Below, one piece after another: positions 36,092 through 49,548 of a DNA stretch of 64,000 nt. A program made the position numbers and the translations under genes. The stretch's first letter is position 1; each line of letters begins with the position of its first letter. The notes under the pieces are model-generated. The model was not told where the DNA came from. It searched no databases and saw only the letters and a list, made by a program, of their open reading frames with translations. The stretch comes from Bimastos eiseni (taxonomy: Eukaryota; Annelida; Clitellata; Crassiclitellata; Lumbricidae). The DNA is taken from NCBI GenBank assembly GCA_959347315.1, contig OY365813.1:19653069-19717068 (forward strand). Reading direction: 5' to 3'.

Positions 36092-36230
36092 GTGGGCGAT
36101 AATTGATGATTTATGAGAAAGGATGTGGGACAGAGACGAGAGACCGGATGAAACTCGCCAGTAACCGATAATCGATAATCGATTACACGTTTAGAATCGG
36201 ACAGCGCAACGAATGCGATGAAAGAGAGAC

Positions 36231-36430
36231 NNNNNNNNNNNNNNNNNNNNNNNNNNNNNNNNNNNNNNNNNNNNNNNNNNNNNNNNNNNNNNNNNNNNNN
36301 NNNNNNNNNNNNNNNNNNNNNNNNNNNNNNNNNNNNNNNNNNNNNNNNNNNNNNNNNNNNNNNNNNNNNNNNNNNNNNNNNNNNNNNNNNNNNNNNNNNN
36401 NNNNNNNNNNNNNNNNNNNNNNNNNNNNNN
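36231..36430. other. assembly gap of exactly 200 N
   Basis: A run of 200 undetermined bases flanked by GA-rich sequence (gaaagagac before, gatagggagaaacagag after). The round length suggests a placeholder and not a measured gap. False protein frames run through it. Confidence 1.
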
Positions 36431-36582
36431 GATAGGGAGAAACAGAGAGATAGAAAGAGGAAAAGAAGCAGAAAGAAACACAGAAAGACAGAGAGAGAGA
36501 GAGACGAAGAGGGAGAGAGTGATGTAAATATATATATCGATTGATAGAGAAAGACAGAGAGAGAGAGAGACATGGAGAAAAG

Positions 36583-36622
<40 letters not shown>

Positions 36623-36668
36623 GATATAGAGAGACAGAGAGAGACAGAGAGACAGAGAGAGACGGAGG
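36431..36668. repeat. GAGACAGA purine microsatellite
   Basis: Continuous gagagagaca units from the gap edge to about 36668. Confidence 0.95.
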
Positions 36669-36682
36669 AACAGTTACTACAG

Positions 36683-36756
36683 GAAAAGCTTCAGACGAAC
36701 TCTGGCGACGACTTTTGCGGGGCCCGATCGATTGCGCCTTGTTTGACGCGAAATAG
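36683..36756 (+). CDS. gene 1, candidate exon 8: possible end of Ig domain 4
   Basis: From an acceptor-like ttactacag|gaa to a strong donor (aaatag|gtaagg). The open frame reads EKLQTNSGDDFCGARSIAP, close to the Ig F-strand pattern (N/D-S-G-x-x-F/Y-x-C-x-A). It follows the candidate half-domain in exon 7 by 0.6 kb, as expected for a split Ig domain. It ends in phase 2, unlike the other modules, and the upstream frame is simple repeat. This is a weak call that should be tested with transcripts. Confidence 0.3.
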
Positions 36757-36879
36757 GTAAGGTGACGAGGGGTCAAGTTGAGGTCTACCGGGAACAGGGT
36801 AACAACGTTCGGACGCTGTTCTGTTGCGCAGGGCGTGAAACGGCAGAGCTTCTGAACGCTGTTTAGACGCTATACGAAT

Positions 36880-37070
36880 GAATTAATGAATGAGTGAATT
36901 AATTAATGAATGAGAAAATGCATTAATGAAAGAATGACTGAATAAGTGCATGACTAAATGAACGAACAAACGAATGAACGTTTAAAGAATGACTGAAGCC
37001 ACTCAGTGAATGAATGAATGTATGAGTGAATGAATGAATGAATAAATAAATAAATCAATCAATCAATTAA
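36880..37070. repeat. GAATGAAT tetranucleotide repeats
   Basis: Imperfect aatgaatg units leading to aataaataaa. Confidence 0.85.
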
Positions 37071-37204
37071 GGAACGAATATATGAACCAAATGACATGTG
37101 GTATACATGTGAAACAGACAAAAAATGTTAGAACTGACGCATACGTGTCCAAGCATACGGAGGGGATGAGCGCAACAATACAGACAGACAGACAGAAGAC
37201 AGTC

Positions 37205-38759
<1,555 letters not shown>

Positions 38760-38760
<1 letters not shown>

Positions 38761-38905
38761 TTAATAAATCAATCGATCGATCGAAAAATCAATTGTCGAT
38801 CGATCAATTGCTCAATCAATTAATCAATCGATCGATCGATCGATCAATCGATCGATCACTTATGACAGAATTCTTCAATCAATCAATCAATCAATCAATC
38901 ATAAT
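38760..38905. repeat. ATCAATCGATCG repeats
   Basis: Mixed aatcaatc and gatcgatc units. The GATC-containing core is self-complementary. Confidence 0.9.
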
Positions 38906-39121
38906 TAAGCCAAAATCCTAATCAAATGTCTTGTAACTAGGTTGCTTTGTGCCAATGTATTGTTAAATCCGCCCCTGCATGTTTACTAATTATTACTGAT
39001 GAATTACTAATAACAAAATCATCAGCATGGATTAATCAATAAATTAAGCTCTTATTGTCTAAAAACGTATGCACTTACATTCATTGTTCCATTGCAATTC
39101 GCCACTGGTATTGAAATATTA

Positions 39122-39605
39122 GACCAAACGAAAATGGTCGTCATCAATTCTTATTTCGAAAACGTTGAGCAATGAACATTGATATCGGATGTAATGATGG
39201 CAACGACTGATGGTGACTCGTCGAATGCTGATCACCAGAGAGTGATCATTAAGGTGTTGGCTTCATAGAAACTCTCTACAGTAACAGAGTGGTCGAGTTT
39301 TCGCTCTACTATTTTTTTAGAAAACGTATTGCCTGTGGGTGGTTCTAGGAATTTGCTAAAACGACCAAACGAAAATGGTCGTCATCAATTCTTATTTCGA
39401 AAACGTTGAGCAATGAACATTGATATCGGATGTAATGATGGCAACGACTGATGGTGACTCGTCGAATGCTGATCACCAGAGAGTGATCATTAAGGTGTTG
39501 GCTTCATAGAAACTCTCTACAGTAACAGAGTGGTCGAGTTTTCGCTCGACTATTTTTTTTAGAAAACGCATTGCCTGTGGGTGGTTTTAGGAATTTGCTA
39601 AAACG
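39122..39605. repeat. tandem duplication, unit 241 bp
   Basis: The segment starting gaccaaacgaaaatggtcgt at 39122 is repeated at 39363. The copies differ by only a few substitutions (for example cgctctac/cgctcgac, aacgtatt/aacgcatt) and one extra T. It is a recent duplication. Confidence 0.97.
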
Positions 39606-39819
39606 AGAGCCAACGACGAAACATAATGACATTTTTGCTTTGTCTCGGCTCCAGGCTACGATAATTCTCCTTGCATCGTCTCCCAGACCCTTCTGTATCC
39701 ACTCCAGCCACGAATTGAGTAACGGTATTCAATGTCCTCTGAAAGATTCTCATTTGTTTTGCTCTAACGTCTGCGCGTTGCAAAAATATTTTCATTTGAA
39801 AGTATAAGAAGCAGAGGCA

Positions 39820-40353
39820 CATTTAACAATGTGCCGCCCCTAGGCCAAGATTTCTATGCCACCCCTCCCAAAATTGAAATTGCATGTTGAAAATCAAAAA
39901 TTTTAACAGACTTCATAATAAGGAGAAACCAGCACTACCAGCTGTTTCTTTAAAAAAAATTATAGTAAATTACAAGTATTCACTTTGTGGAGTTAGTGAG
40001 TGTATTATTATCATAGGCATGAAGTATTAGCACCCGCATCTTCTTGGCCTCGGCGTATGCCAGTTGCCTTGCAACCCATTAACAATGTCCAATAACAGTA
40101 AAACCCGATGATTAAACATTTCTTCCTAAGTCCATTAACTTGCTATAATTTATTGTTTGCATTTGACAAATGTTAAGTCCAACTTCTGCCACCTCTTGAA
40201 ATGTGCATCACCTGGGCCGTGGCTTTGTTGGCCTAGTGGTAAATACGGCGCTTGTAAGAAGGAATTACTGTACACGAAACATTGGACATCGCAAATCAGT
40301 TGCGAGGGGACTGGCATACGCCGAGGCTAAGAAGATGCGGTCGCTAATACTTC
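39820..40353 (-). mobile_element. dispersed element family B, copy 3, with long terminal inverted repeats
   Basis: The - strand carries family B segments in the same order as at 14 kb and 29.5 kb (attttgggaggggtggcatag, tggacttaggaagaaatgtt, gccgtatttaccactaggcc). Within it, 40021-40064 and 40310-40353 are inverted copies (gaagtattag and cgcatcttctt blocks) with about 41 of 44 positions matching. The inverted match continues inwards with gaps to atgtccaat at about 40086 and 40291. This points to a transposon end or a foldback insertion. Confidence 0.7.
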
Positions 40354-40554
40354 ACCTCTGGGCAAACCTTTTAATGAGCGTCTCTTATTTGTTGGCTTCT
40401 TTTTTATGACCTTCGTTTTCTCCTCTTTTACCTTCTCATTTATCTACTCATCCATCTTCGACTCCTTCGAATGGTTCTTCGTCGTCTTCATCCTCATCTC
40501 TTCATCATAGCCATCATTACAGCAGGTCGTTTTCTTCTTCTAAGCATATATACA

Positions 40555-40622
40555 TATATAATATGTATACATATATAATATATATACATATAATATATAT
40601 ATTAATATATATATATATATAT
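40555..40622. repeat. TA microsatellite
   Basis: tatatata with atacatat interruptions. Confidence 0.9.
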
Positions 40623-41030
40623 AGTTGTAGCTCATTCGCTAGATGGCTACGTGCTTCTTAGGTTTTTCATGGATGCTTCAATATCGCCCGCATATAAAGC
40701 TGTCCAGCGTTCACCTGATTTTCAATTGAAAAGTGTTGGAAGCAGAGTGACTAAATAAGGAATAATTACAGATTGAACAATGCACTGTCATTGTTAGCTA
40801 AGGGTAATTAAGTTATAATTATAATCGAGTTCTTCTTATTCCTTCCTGTACCCAATCCGCCAAATGCTCCGCTTGTTTATTAATTTGCAACCTATATTTC
40901 TAGGTGGCCCTAACACGTGGGATCTCGTCTTTAAGCGTGTCTTCCGTGTAATTTATTGTTATTGTTACTCTTTGCAAACAAATGTTGTATATTGTTGTAT
41001 TTTTTGGATTACCAAATAAACACGATGAAA
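40623..41030. other. intergenic, unassigned
   Basis: AT-rich mixed sequence, nothing recognised. Confidence 0.4.
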
Positions 41031-41335
41031 TTAAATGTTCTTATGTGCGTCTTTGCGTTCCTTAATGACCCTATATGTTCACTTGCTGTGTCACAATTGT
41101 ATTCTTATATGTCCACATATGTTCCTATGTGTTATTAAATGTTCCCATATGTGCCTTTGTGTTCCAACATGTTCCCATATGTTTCTCTGTGTTCGTACAA
41201 GGTCTGATAGGTTCCATTGTTCCTACATGTTTCCATGCGTTTCTTTGTGCTCCTGCATGTAACCATGTGCTCCTCTGTGCTACAACATATTTCTATGTTT
41301 TTCTGTTATGTTCCTATGTGTTCCTTTGGTCTACT
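41031..41335. repeat. degenerate GTTCCTATGT array, locus 2
   Basis: Units such as gttcctatgtgt, gttcccatatgt and gttccaacat, as at 31.5-32.4 kb, over 9 kb away. Confidence 0.75.
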
Positions 41336-43390
41336 GGTTAGTCTGCCAGTCTGTCAATTCATAGGTCTGGTCTTAAATCTCCGCAACGTCAGTTTCGAGC
41401 TCTCTACTGCCGAATGGATATTCAATGGAACACCACCGGCTTACAATGACGACCTATACTCGATCAGAAGGCAAACATTAATTAATCAATAAAAGTTTAT
41501 TTGGCGCTCCAATAACAGAACAAATCTTAAAACTATTGCTTTTGGATGACCCAGGAGACCCAATTAGGGATCGGAAGATCCCGCTGGTAAGGGCCACCTA
41601 GGGATGTTCAAGGTGACAATGAACAATTATCGTTTTCGAACTTTTATATCTTGATTTTTATCCCCAAGAAACTGCCATACTAGTCAATAGTTTCATTGAA
41701 TTTTCTATAAATTAAATTCATTAATTTATGGACACAACGACTGAGCTCTCCTTACTCTGCATTTTCTTCATACAAATCTTCTTAATATTGTCTATAGATA
41801 GGCTTAATGCACATACGGTTAAATCTCATAGGCTGCAGAAGTATTGACTTGCCATTTGCCAACCGGGCTCATCAACACGCTATCACTGCGTGCAGTCATC
41901 GCCCTCGTACAGTGGCTCAGGTTACAGGCTACAAGCCAACGCGGCAGCAGCAACCACATCAGAAGCAGGGAGGTTGAAACACAACAAAGCTAAGGAAACA
42001 GTTTACCTGTGTCCATTGTAAAAATGATCAGCGAGCCGCGTGGGATTGTCAACAAAAACTGAAGACCTCTAGGTTTAAGGCGACTATCGCGTCGCTTTTA
42101 GTGAACTAGATTCGATAGGATACAGGTAGGTTGGTGGCTGTTTACCTGAGTACGACGCCCTCGTCAAGGTAAGATGCACATGAGTGGAGACGGCGTGACG
42201 TCTGATCCTTTTTTCTTAGTCAATCACTTGGATTGATACAGCGTCCTTGTACGGGCGTGCATCTAGCTATGAACTGTATGTATGTATGGATTTGTGTATG
42301 CGTGTTTGTACGCATGAGTGTAAGTATTTATGAATGCACGCATGTACGCATGAATGCCTATAAACTACGTCTGCTTGTGTGCAAGCAGGTAATGATGTAT
42401 GCTTGCACTTATAATAGCAAATTAACAACTTACTAATTACTGTTTGATTGCAAATAGGATCGAAGTATACGATTCTGTTCTCAGATAATGCCGGAAGTCT
42501 TGCGTTCCTTAAAACTGTGAAAGTTTTATGAAAATACGTTGCAGAAGCATTAGGGAACGGGTAGAGTACATATATCTTGAAATTTGCGAGAGGAGTTATC
42601 CTTCTAAATAATCCCGGAATTACCAATAAAAGAATTGACGATTTCGTTTTTTCGACCCCAGTAGAATTACTGAATTCATTAATTCAAAACCACGAAGATT
42701 GAATGATCGAATTAACGAAGGAACGATTGAACAACGAAGGAAGTATTTATCGACAGTGACGACTCTGAACTTTTCCAACAGGGAGAAGGGAACTGAGGGG
42801 CCAGCTAAATATCTGGACTAATAGTGTCAGTAGCCACCAGGGGACCACAAGCTCAGCTGTTGGGGCACTGGCCCATTCTGGTTCCCTGCACAGATGCCCC
42901 TTTTTGTCAATGAATGAATGAATGCATAAATGAATGAATGCATGAGCAAAAACGCAGACGATTTACATTAAATAAAGGTACACAAGGTTGTTTACCTTTC
43001 TTCCAACATGCTCTATACTCTCCTGCGTGATCACACATAACGTTTTATGTCTTTGTATTGATTTAGCAACTCAGTCCACGAATATCAATTATGGATGTAG
43101 GCGTTTGAGTTGCAATGTTGTGCTATATCTGTATCTTTCGTTCAGGTATCAATATCATGTACTATGTTCTAGATCAGCGTTTCCGAAATGATGGGTGGGT
43201 CGTGTATGAAAAATTTCGCATGCAGTATTCCTCTGAAACCGATAGTTATATCACAATAGCAAAAGCTCTGTTGATTGTGAAATTCAACTGAAGTTGCAAT
43301 CTGAGTTCATACGAAACTTCCGGTTCGAATGTTTATTTTAGGTGAAAGTTGGCGATAAACAAAAACATACGAGAATTAAATACAAATAAC
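41336..43390. other. intergenic, no element recognised apart from short repeats
   Basis: Holds an open patch at 41363-41492 discussed as a possible terminal exon, a diverged tatgtatg/cgcatgaatgc stretch at 42270-42400, and a gaatgaatg run at 42905-42940. Nothing else could be assigned. Confidence 0.4.
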
Positions 43391-43393
43391 AAG

Positions 43394-46300
43394 TTAATCG
43401 TAATCGTATCGTAATCGTAATCTCAGCGTTTCTACAGCGCCCACAAAAGCGAGGTCGCAGGAACCAGCTTATTCACAGGCGCTTAATCAAAACAGAATCG
43501 ATAGGCAGGGGGTCAAATCCAGAGAGTCAGGCAGGCAGACAGAGAGACGGCTAAGGTGGATGGTGTTTGGAATCGAAACGGCGAGGGAGATAGGATGAAG
43601 AGGAGGAGTCAGGATAGGATTTGCGAAAGAGCAGTGCTTTGAGCTGTGAGTGAAAAACCTGTGGGGAGATAGCAAGAGGTGAGGTGTTTGTAAATTCGTA
43701 GGACGGATCGGATATTTGTCTTAATGCTGGAGGGAGTTTGTTCCAAAGAGGCGGGACAGCAATGGCTATGGAGCGATTTGCAAATTTGAGTGATGATGTG
43801 ACGGGAGGGCGAAGTAGTGTGAGGGTGGAAGAGGAACGGGTTGAACGACGTGGCTGAATCGTGAACAACTGACGGAGATATGTGTGGGCTGTGAGGAGTG
43901 CAGTGTGTTGTAGGTGAGTGAAATGACCTTATATTCGATCCGTTCAGGTATTTTGAGCCAGTGGAGTGATTTGAGGACAGGAGTGATATGGTGATGCTTT
44001 GGGGTCTTGGTGACAGCACGGGCGAGAGCATTCTGAATGGTTTGGAGGCGATTTAATTGGGTGGCGTCTATATCTAGGAAAAGGGCATTACAGTAATCCA
44101 ATTTAGCGTTAACTATTGATGGGGCGATTGTGGATGCTGTTTTGGAGTCAAGCATAGGGCGGATTCTATGAAGATCACAGATGTGCATGAAGCGAGAGCG
44201 AGAAAGACGGGTGATGTGATCAGCGAAGCTAAGGTTTTTGTCAAAGATTATGCCTAAGTTGCGGACAGGAGAATTTGCAGTGAATTTGTGGGTTGATGCA
44301 GAATCAGGGTTGAGAGAAATAGACGGATCAGGAATTTTCTTCCGTTGCTCACCGAGACCAATCAGAATGAATTCGGTTTTGGAGGGGTTCAGGCAGAGGA
44401 GATTTGAGGTCATCCAGGATGAGATTTGGGTGACGCATGGAGAAGATTATCAATGGAGTTGGAGAAGCTGGTTGGAGAGAAAGAAATGAATAACTGCGTG
44501 TCGTCAGCGTATAGATTATGGTCAACCGAGGATGCGTTAATGAGTGAACTGAGGGGGGTAGTATAGAGGATGAACAAGAAGGGTCCAAGAACAGAACCTT
44601 GAGGAACACCACAGGTGAGCGGGCATGATTTAGATGACGTGCTCGAGGTCTTTACTGAGAAAGAGCGGGAAGATAGATAGAACCGGATCCAGAGAAGAGC
44701 AGTATCAGAAAAGCCGAACCAGGTGGACAGTCTCTGGAGCAATATATTGTGATCGATGGTATCAAAGGCTGCAGAGATATCAAGGAGGCAGAGACAGGAG
44801 ACTTGTTGATGAGAAATGGCCGAAACAAGTTTATTGTAGAGAGAGGTGAGGAGTGTTTCTGTTGAATGCCGCTTGGTAAAGCCAGACTGGTGTGGATTTA
44901 GGGGCGAGTTAGAAGTTAGGTAGTCATTTATCCGGGACAAGACAATGCGTTCGAGTAATTTAGAAATGAATGACAGGTTGGATACAGGTTGATAGTTTGA
45001 AAGGATTTCTTTGTCAAGCGATGGTTTCTTGAAGAGTGGAGTGACTAAAGAATGTTTGAAGAGTTGTGGAAAGTTGCCAGTAGGTAGAAAGAGGTTGATT
45101 ATTTTGGTAATGACAGGAACAAGGATTGATGCGCAGTCTTTCAGTAAGGAGGTTTGTTTAGGGTCGAGTTCGCACTGCTTGTTAGAAAGAGATTGTAGCA
45201 TATTGAATATTTCTGTCTCTGATGTTGGTTCGAAGGTGGATAATGATGATGGAGGTGGGGAAGCGGGAGAGTCATGAATAGAGGAGGAAACGTTTGGAAG
45301 TGGATTGATTGTGGTTTTGGAAATGAGTGATTGAAGAGAGAGACGGAGTGTTGTAATTTTTCCAGAGAAGAAAGAACAGAACGATTAAGCTACAGAAAAA
45401 GATAGAAGCGAGTTTGGAAATGAGGTGGAAGAGTTCCGATGGAGGAGTTGATTTACAGTTTTCCAAGGAAGTCGAGGATTAGAGGATCGGGATTGAACCA
45501 AAGCTGAATAAAAGCTCGTTTTAGCCTTAGCCAGAAGGTCGTGGTATTTATTTGTAGCCGATTTAGGGCAGAAAGCACTTGAGGATCACGGATTCGTTTG
45601 TAGGTGCACCCGAGGCGTCGACGGAAAGATTTGAAAGCTTGGAGATAGGAATTATACCATGGGTTGTTAGCGTGAGATTCGGTTTTGTTGATAATAGGAG
45701 CGTGTTTGTCAAGGAGCGTGGAGAGAGTGGTATTGTAGGAAGACAGGAGATCGTCAAGGGAGAGTGTAGGATTTAGAATGAGGTCTGAAACGTAGAGATC
45801 TTGCGAGAAGGCTTCAATGTTTATGGAACTGATGAGACGAAAAGAACGTGATACAGGATCAAGGCGTGCAGTAGGTAGAATGTTATGGCATGTGAATATG
45901 GGATAATGATCGTAAGGTGTATCAAAGAGAAAGAAATATCTGGCAACAACTTAGAGAGAGATGATGTGATGATCATATCAAGTGTGTGGTTGTGACAGTG
46001 AGTGGAGAAGTTGACATGTTGGACCAGATTAGTGGTCCTAATCTAGTGGTCTAATTTAGTGGTCTTCACGATAAGAGCGTGAGGAATTCAGTGGCAAATG
46101 AATCACAGGGATCATCGACATGTATGTTGAAATCCTCTGTGATCAGGAATTCATGAGGAGTGGTAGTAGCGGTAGAAAGAAGGGTTGTGAATTCTTGCAA
46201 AAAGACGGATGAAGGACTTGAGTATGAGGAGGAGGAAGGAGGGCGGTAGACGTTGAAGATGGTAAGAATTTTGTTAGGAAGTTTGAGAGTGATTGAGGCG

Positions 46301-46520
46301 CATTCAAAGGAGCGAAAACAGTAGCCAGATGAGTTGAGGACGGTGGATGGTTCCCTAGTCAAATTTGTTTGAAGGAGATGGAGAAGAACGAGGAAGGGCA
46401 GTTTCCTTAGTAGAAGCGGTTGAAACAGAGGGAGGGGAGGACGAGGAGCTACATAGCTATTTATTGGACCCGGGTTTACATGTATGTCTCCAGAAAGTAA
46501 AATTAGCATGAAGAAAAAGT
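43394..46520 (-). mobile_element. decayed CR1/L2-type non-LTR retrotransposon (LINE)
   Basis: From right to left on the - strand: a 2A-like motif GDIHVNPGP (46465-46491), an endonuclease-like segment (TIFNVYRPPSSSSY, then FNIHVDDPCDSF near 46110), the linker with YNTTLSTLLDKHAPI and NNPWYNSYLQAFK, reverse transcriptase with GVPQGSVLGPFLFILY and the catalytic YADDTQLF (YADD at 44500-44511), a C-terminal domain with LNPSKTEF, RNLGIIFDKNLSF and KLDYCNALF, then PPLWNKLPPALRQ, and a 3' tail of gattacgattacg units at 43394-43425. Frame changes near 45920, 44410 and 43870 and an in-frame stop near 45395 show it cannot make a full protein. The reverse transcriptase block is the largest open part (44410-45201). 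The Y/F-A-D-D-T-Q-L-F and GVPQGSVLGP motifs place it in the CR1/L2 side of the Jockey superfamily. Confidence 0.9.
44410..45201 (-). pseudogene. reverse transcriptase domain of the LINE
   Basis: A 264-codon open stretch with the conserved RT blocks in order: FKHSLVTPLFKKPSLDKE, NYQPVSNLSFISKLLERIV, HQSGFTKRHSTETLL, CLLDISAAFDTIDHNILL (catalytic Asp block A), GVPQGSVLGPFLF (block B) and YADDTQLF (block C, catalytic Asp pair). The frame breaks after HASPKSHPG and continues in another frame (MTSNLLCLNPSKTEF), so it is one decayed polyprotein and not a separate gene. The apparent start codon is only an internal methionine. Confidence 0.9.
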
Positions 46521-47985
46521 TGTTGAAATTGGATGCTGGAGCTGTCTTTTACGCCTATTTGTAAGTAAATGAGCCAAAGGTATGTACGACATGTATCCAT
46601 ATTGTCTTGTCGCAAAGGAGGCGGGGCTTTGTCTGGATGAGAACAGAATGTAGGTCATGGAGGGCCCAGAGGGATTAAACTGAATGTGATATGCGGTGAG
46701 TAATCTAAGGATGGAAAAGTAGCAGGATGATTGAGAAACTCATTATGGCGTTTGAAAATGGACGAGTCCACTATTTGCGATGGCTGGAATGAAATGATAA
46801 CAAAGAATGCATGGTGAAGGGTGAATATTGTGTGAGATTTTTGTTATAATGCAGTGAAAAGTCATGGAACGGACTCACTTGGTAAAGACAAGTACTCCAA
46901 AGAAAAAGTAAACCTATCCTTGTTGAAAAGACGTCAAGATTTAGGAAAGATTAGGAAAGACCGCTGCACGTCTACTGGCTCCCGTTGACTCCATGAAGCA
47001 GTTTAACTGAGTAATCTCTCAGTTGAACTGGACCCGAACAAGGACATGCAACGGCTAAATTTTGTTTGAGAGAACTGAATATTCTGTTAATGATAGCACG
47101 CATAAGAGTGCAAAGAGTGCAAAATAGGGGCATTGGCTTTGTAACCATTCAATATGTCTTGCGAATCAATCCACTGGGATAGCGTTTTTATACAATCTGA
47201 ACTGCAGCCCCGGGCATTCAATTTTTGCAGTTAATCAATATAATGTACCATTTTAATCAGCTCAACATCCGCAGAAGTCTTGCGTGTACTCTGAAAACGT
47301 TAAAAATGCGAGGGGTCTTCCATTTCAACAACTTTCCCATCAATAGGCTTATAAAAGCAATGGAGTCTTACACATGCCTAGCCTACAGATAACTTTACGA
47401 TCTTTTTCAAATAACGGTCTACAATTCAACGGACTAGCGACCAACTTTCTAGGCTTAAATAAAATTCGTTATTGAAGAATACTTATTTTTCTTTGGCGCA
47501 ATACCCAGACGCGGTTTCAGTAATTTTTCATGAATGAATCCTAAGTCGAGTCAGGATTTCCAAATTGGCAAAAATCGCAGGTAATTATATTATTTCCGGT
47601 GCATTTACCTGAATGACTGACTGATGCACTCGTCTGTGCTACCCTAGCGGACACGCATGGTTGGACTTGATATTTCGTCATGGATTCCAGCTCATTGCTA
47701 TTCGGTTTGTCAAGGCAATGACAGGATACGTTGAATTGTGATGAATCTGGGGATAAGTGCTCAGATGGAGAAGGGTAATAGAGTCTGCAGGTATGCTGCT
47801 AATTCACAGGTCATCACAGGTAACTTTGCTTAAAGTTTACCGGAGCCATATTGGCTGAAGCTAAAGATGACTTTAATAATAAATCAAATACCTAAAGGTG
47901 GTTAAATAGAGTCGTTTGTTGTGCGATGGTTACCAGGTTGATAAAGAGATTGGTTGAAAGATATTGATTCGCATCTATATGTATC
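46521..47985. other. intergenic, unassigned; may include the decayed LINE 5' end
   Basis: Mixed composition. LINE-like composition fades by about 46.7 kb. I see no exon or repeat family beyond this. Confidence 0.4.
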
Positions 47986-47989
47986 GTCA

Positions 47990-48286
47990 TCATGATGAAT
48001 AATGACGAACATGATGACGACTACTACTATATTACTACTAATGATGATGCAATGACAACGATTATGATGATGATGATCACTATGATGATGAAAAACGAAT
48101 TATGTGAGAGTGAAATGCCAGACGTCAAATTTGAAATGACGATGATTATTATTTTCACCAATGGTCAATTTAATCCCTCATAACTTAAACTCTTCATTGC
48201 TATGACAATTATTATCACGGATGTGACTAATTATTGTTATTATCGTTATTATTATTATTGTTATTATTATTATTATTATTTGTAGC

Positions 48287-48334
<48 letters not shown>

Positions 48335-48545
48335 GTTATCATTATTACCATTACTGTCATTGTTATCATTATTTTCATTTTTAGTACCTCCATAGATATC
48401 AAAATTACTATTATTATTATTATTACTATTTTTATTACTATTATTATTATTATTGACTAAGTTAGTATTGTGTAATTATTATTATCATTATAATTATTGC
48501 CATCATCATTATAATTGTTATTTTTATTATCATTATTATCAATGT
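47990..48545. repeat. ATG and ATT trinucleotide microsatellites
   Basis: gatgatgac units at 47990-48100, then attattatt runs (48230-48340, 48405-48540). Confidence 0.9.
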
Positions 48546-49099
48546 GATAATGAGCTTCTTCTGGACCAATAACTTTTACTTAGGAACTCTGCATCATCTT
48601 TCCACCATTATCTTACATAATGTCCTCTCTGGTCGTGGTTGGACTGGGAACCTCTCTCAGTAAATATCTTCAATAGGCGCTATATCAAAATTCATTGATT
48701 TTTTTATTGATTGATCATCTTTGTCGTGCTCATCATCATAATCATGATGATCATAAGCCTTGATACGAGCCCAGAACTGTAACAGTTGGCTACCAGTCGT
48801 GGACGCTGATGATAATAATACGGTTCATTGATTTCCTCTCGTGTTTTTCTTCCTTTGTGCGTCTACTGTAACCTACGACACAGTACCAGCTGTTTAGCGA
48901 TGAATCAAGAAGGCGTTGAAACTTAAAAACTGGTTTGCGCTGTCTTTTTACCAGTGAAACTGTCGATCAACTTTCGTCGTCCGACGTTGACCTACATAAG
49001 CGCCATGTTGACCTATAATATTGTGTGACAGATGGCAACATTCACTATAATCTACTCCTGTCTGACCTCGTATGATTCACTCGTTCGCTTAATGTCATC

Positions 49100-49310
49100 T
49101 TCAGGTGCCTTGATGTAATGTAAGCAAACATTTATATAGCGCCCCTTCCAGATATCTACTCAGAGGGCTGGCCTACACGATGTTGAACTTAATTACAAAC
49201 GATTACAAATTAATACTTGTAGACCTACACCATGTACCAAAACTATGGACAGAAAGCTATCAAGCAACCGTTATTGGATAGGCCTGGACATTGAGCCTAC
49301 AATGAACCCC
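49100..49310 (-). mobile_element. family T element, copy 2
   Basis: On the - strand the 3' end reads ggggcgctatataaatgttt, then gcttacattacatcaag. The adjacent ctctgagtagatatctgg block is shared with the other copies. Confidence 0.65.
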
Positions 49311-49324
49311 ATTCAGTAACTTCG

Positions 49325-49548
49325 TCACTGTTAGCACTCTGACAGTGCCAGTCCCAAGCCCGTGTAAAGGAGGAGGTCGATGCTAATCGTGTAATAATAA
49401 TAATAACAATAATAATAATATTCTTCGACAGTTAAACCGCAGTATGATTACAAGAACAGTATAGCGATTGATGACTAGTTATTACAGGAATCGAATTTAA
49501 ACGTCGGCAGAAACGCAGGGCGCCCATTACATCTCATTTTTAACAAAT
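49325..49548 (+). mobile_element. short dispersed element P, copy 5, with AAT expansion
   Basis: gacagtgccagtcccaagcc and ggaggaggtcgatgctaat are followed by an aataataat microsatellite, then the family continuation gacagttaaaccgcagtatg and aatcgaatttaaacgtcggc. The latter part recurs at 51848-51960. Confidence 0.75.

Noticed and set aside
36055..36776. Long - strand frames across the gap
   Set aside because: They pass through 200 undetermined bases and GA repeat.
43551..44413. Separate small genes on the - strand
   Set aside because: They are the C-terminal part of the LINE polyprotein in shifted frames.
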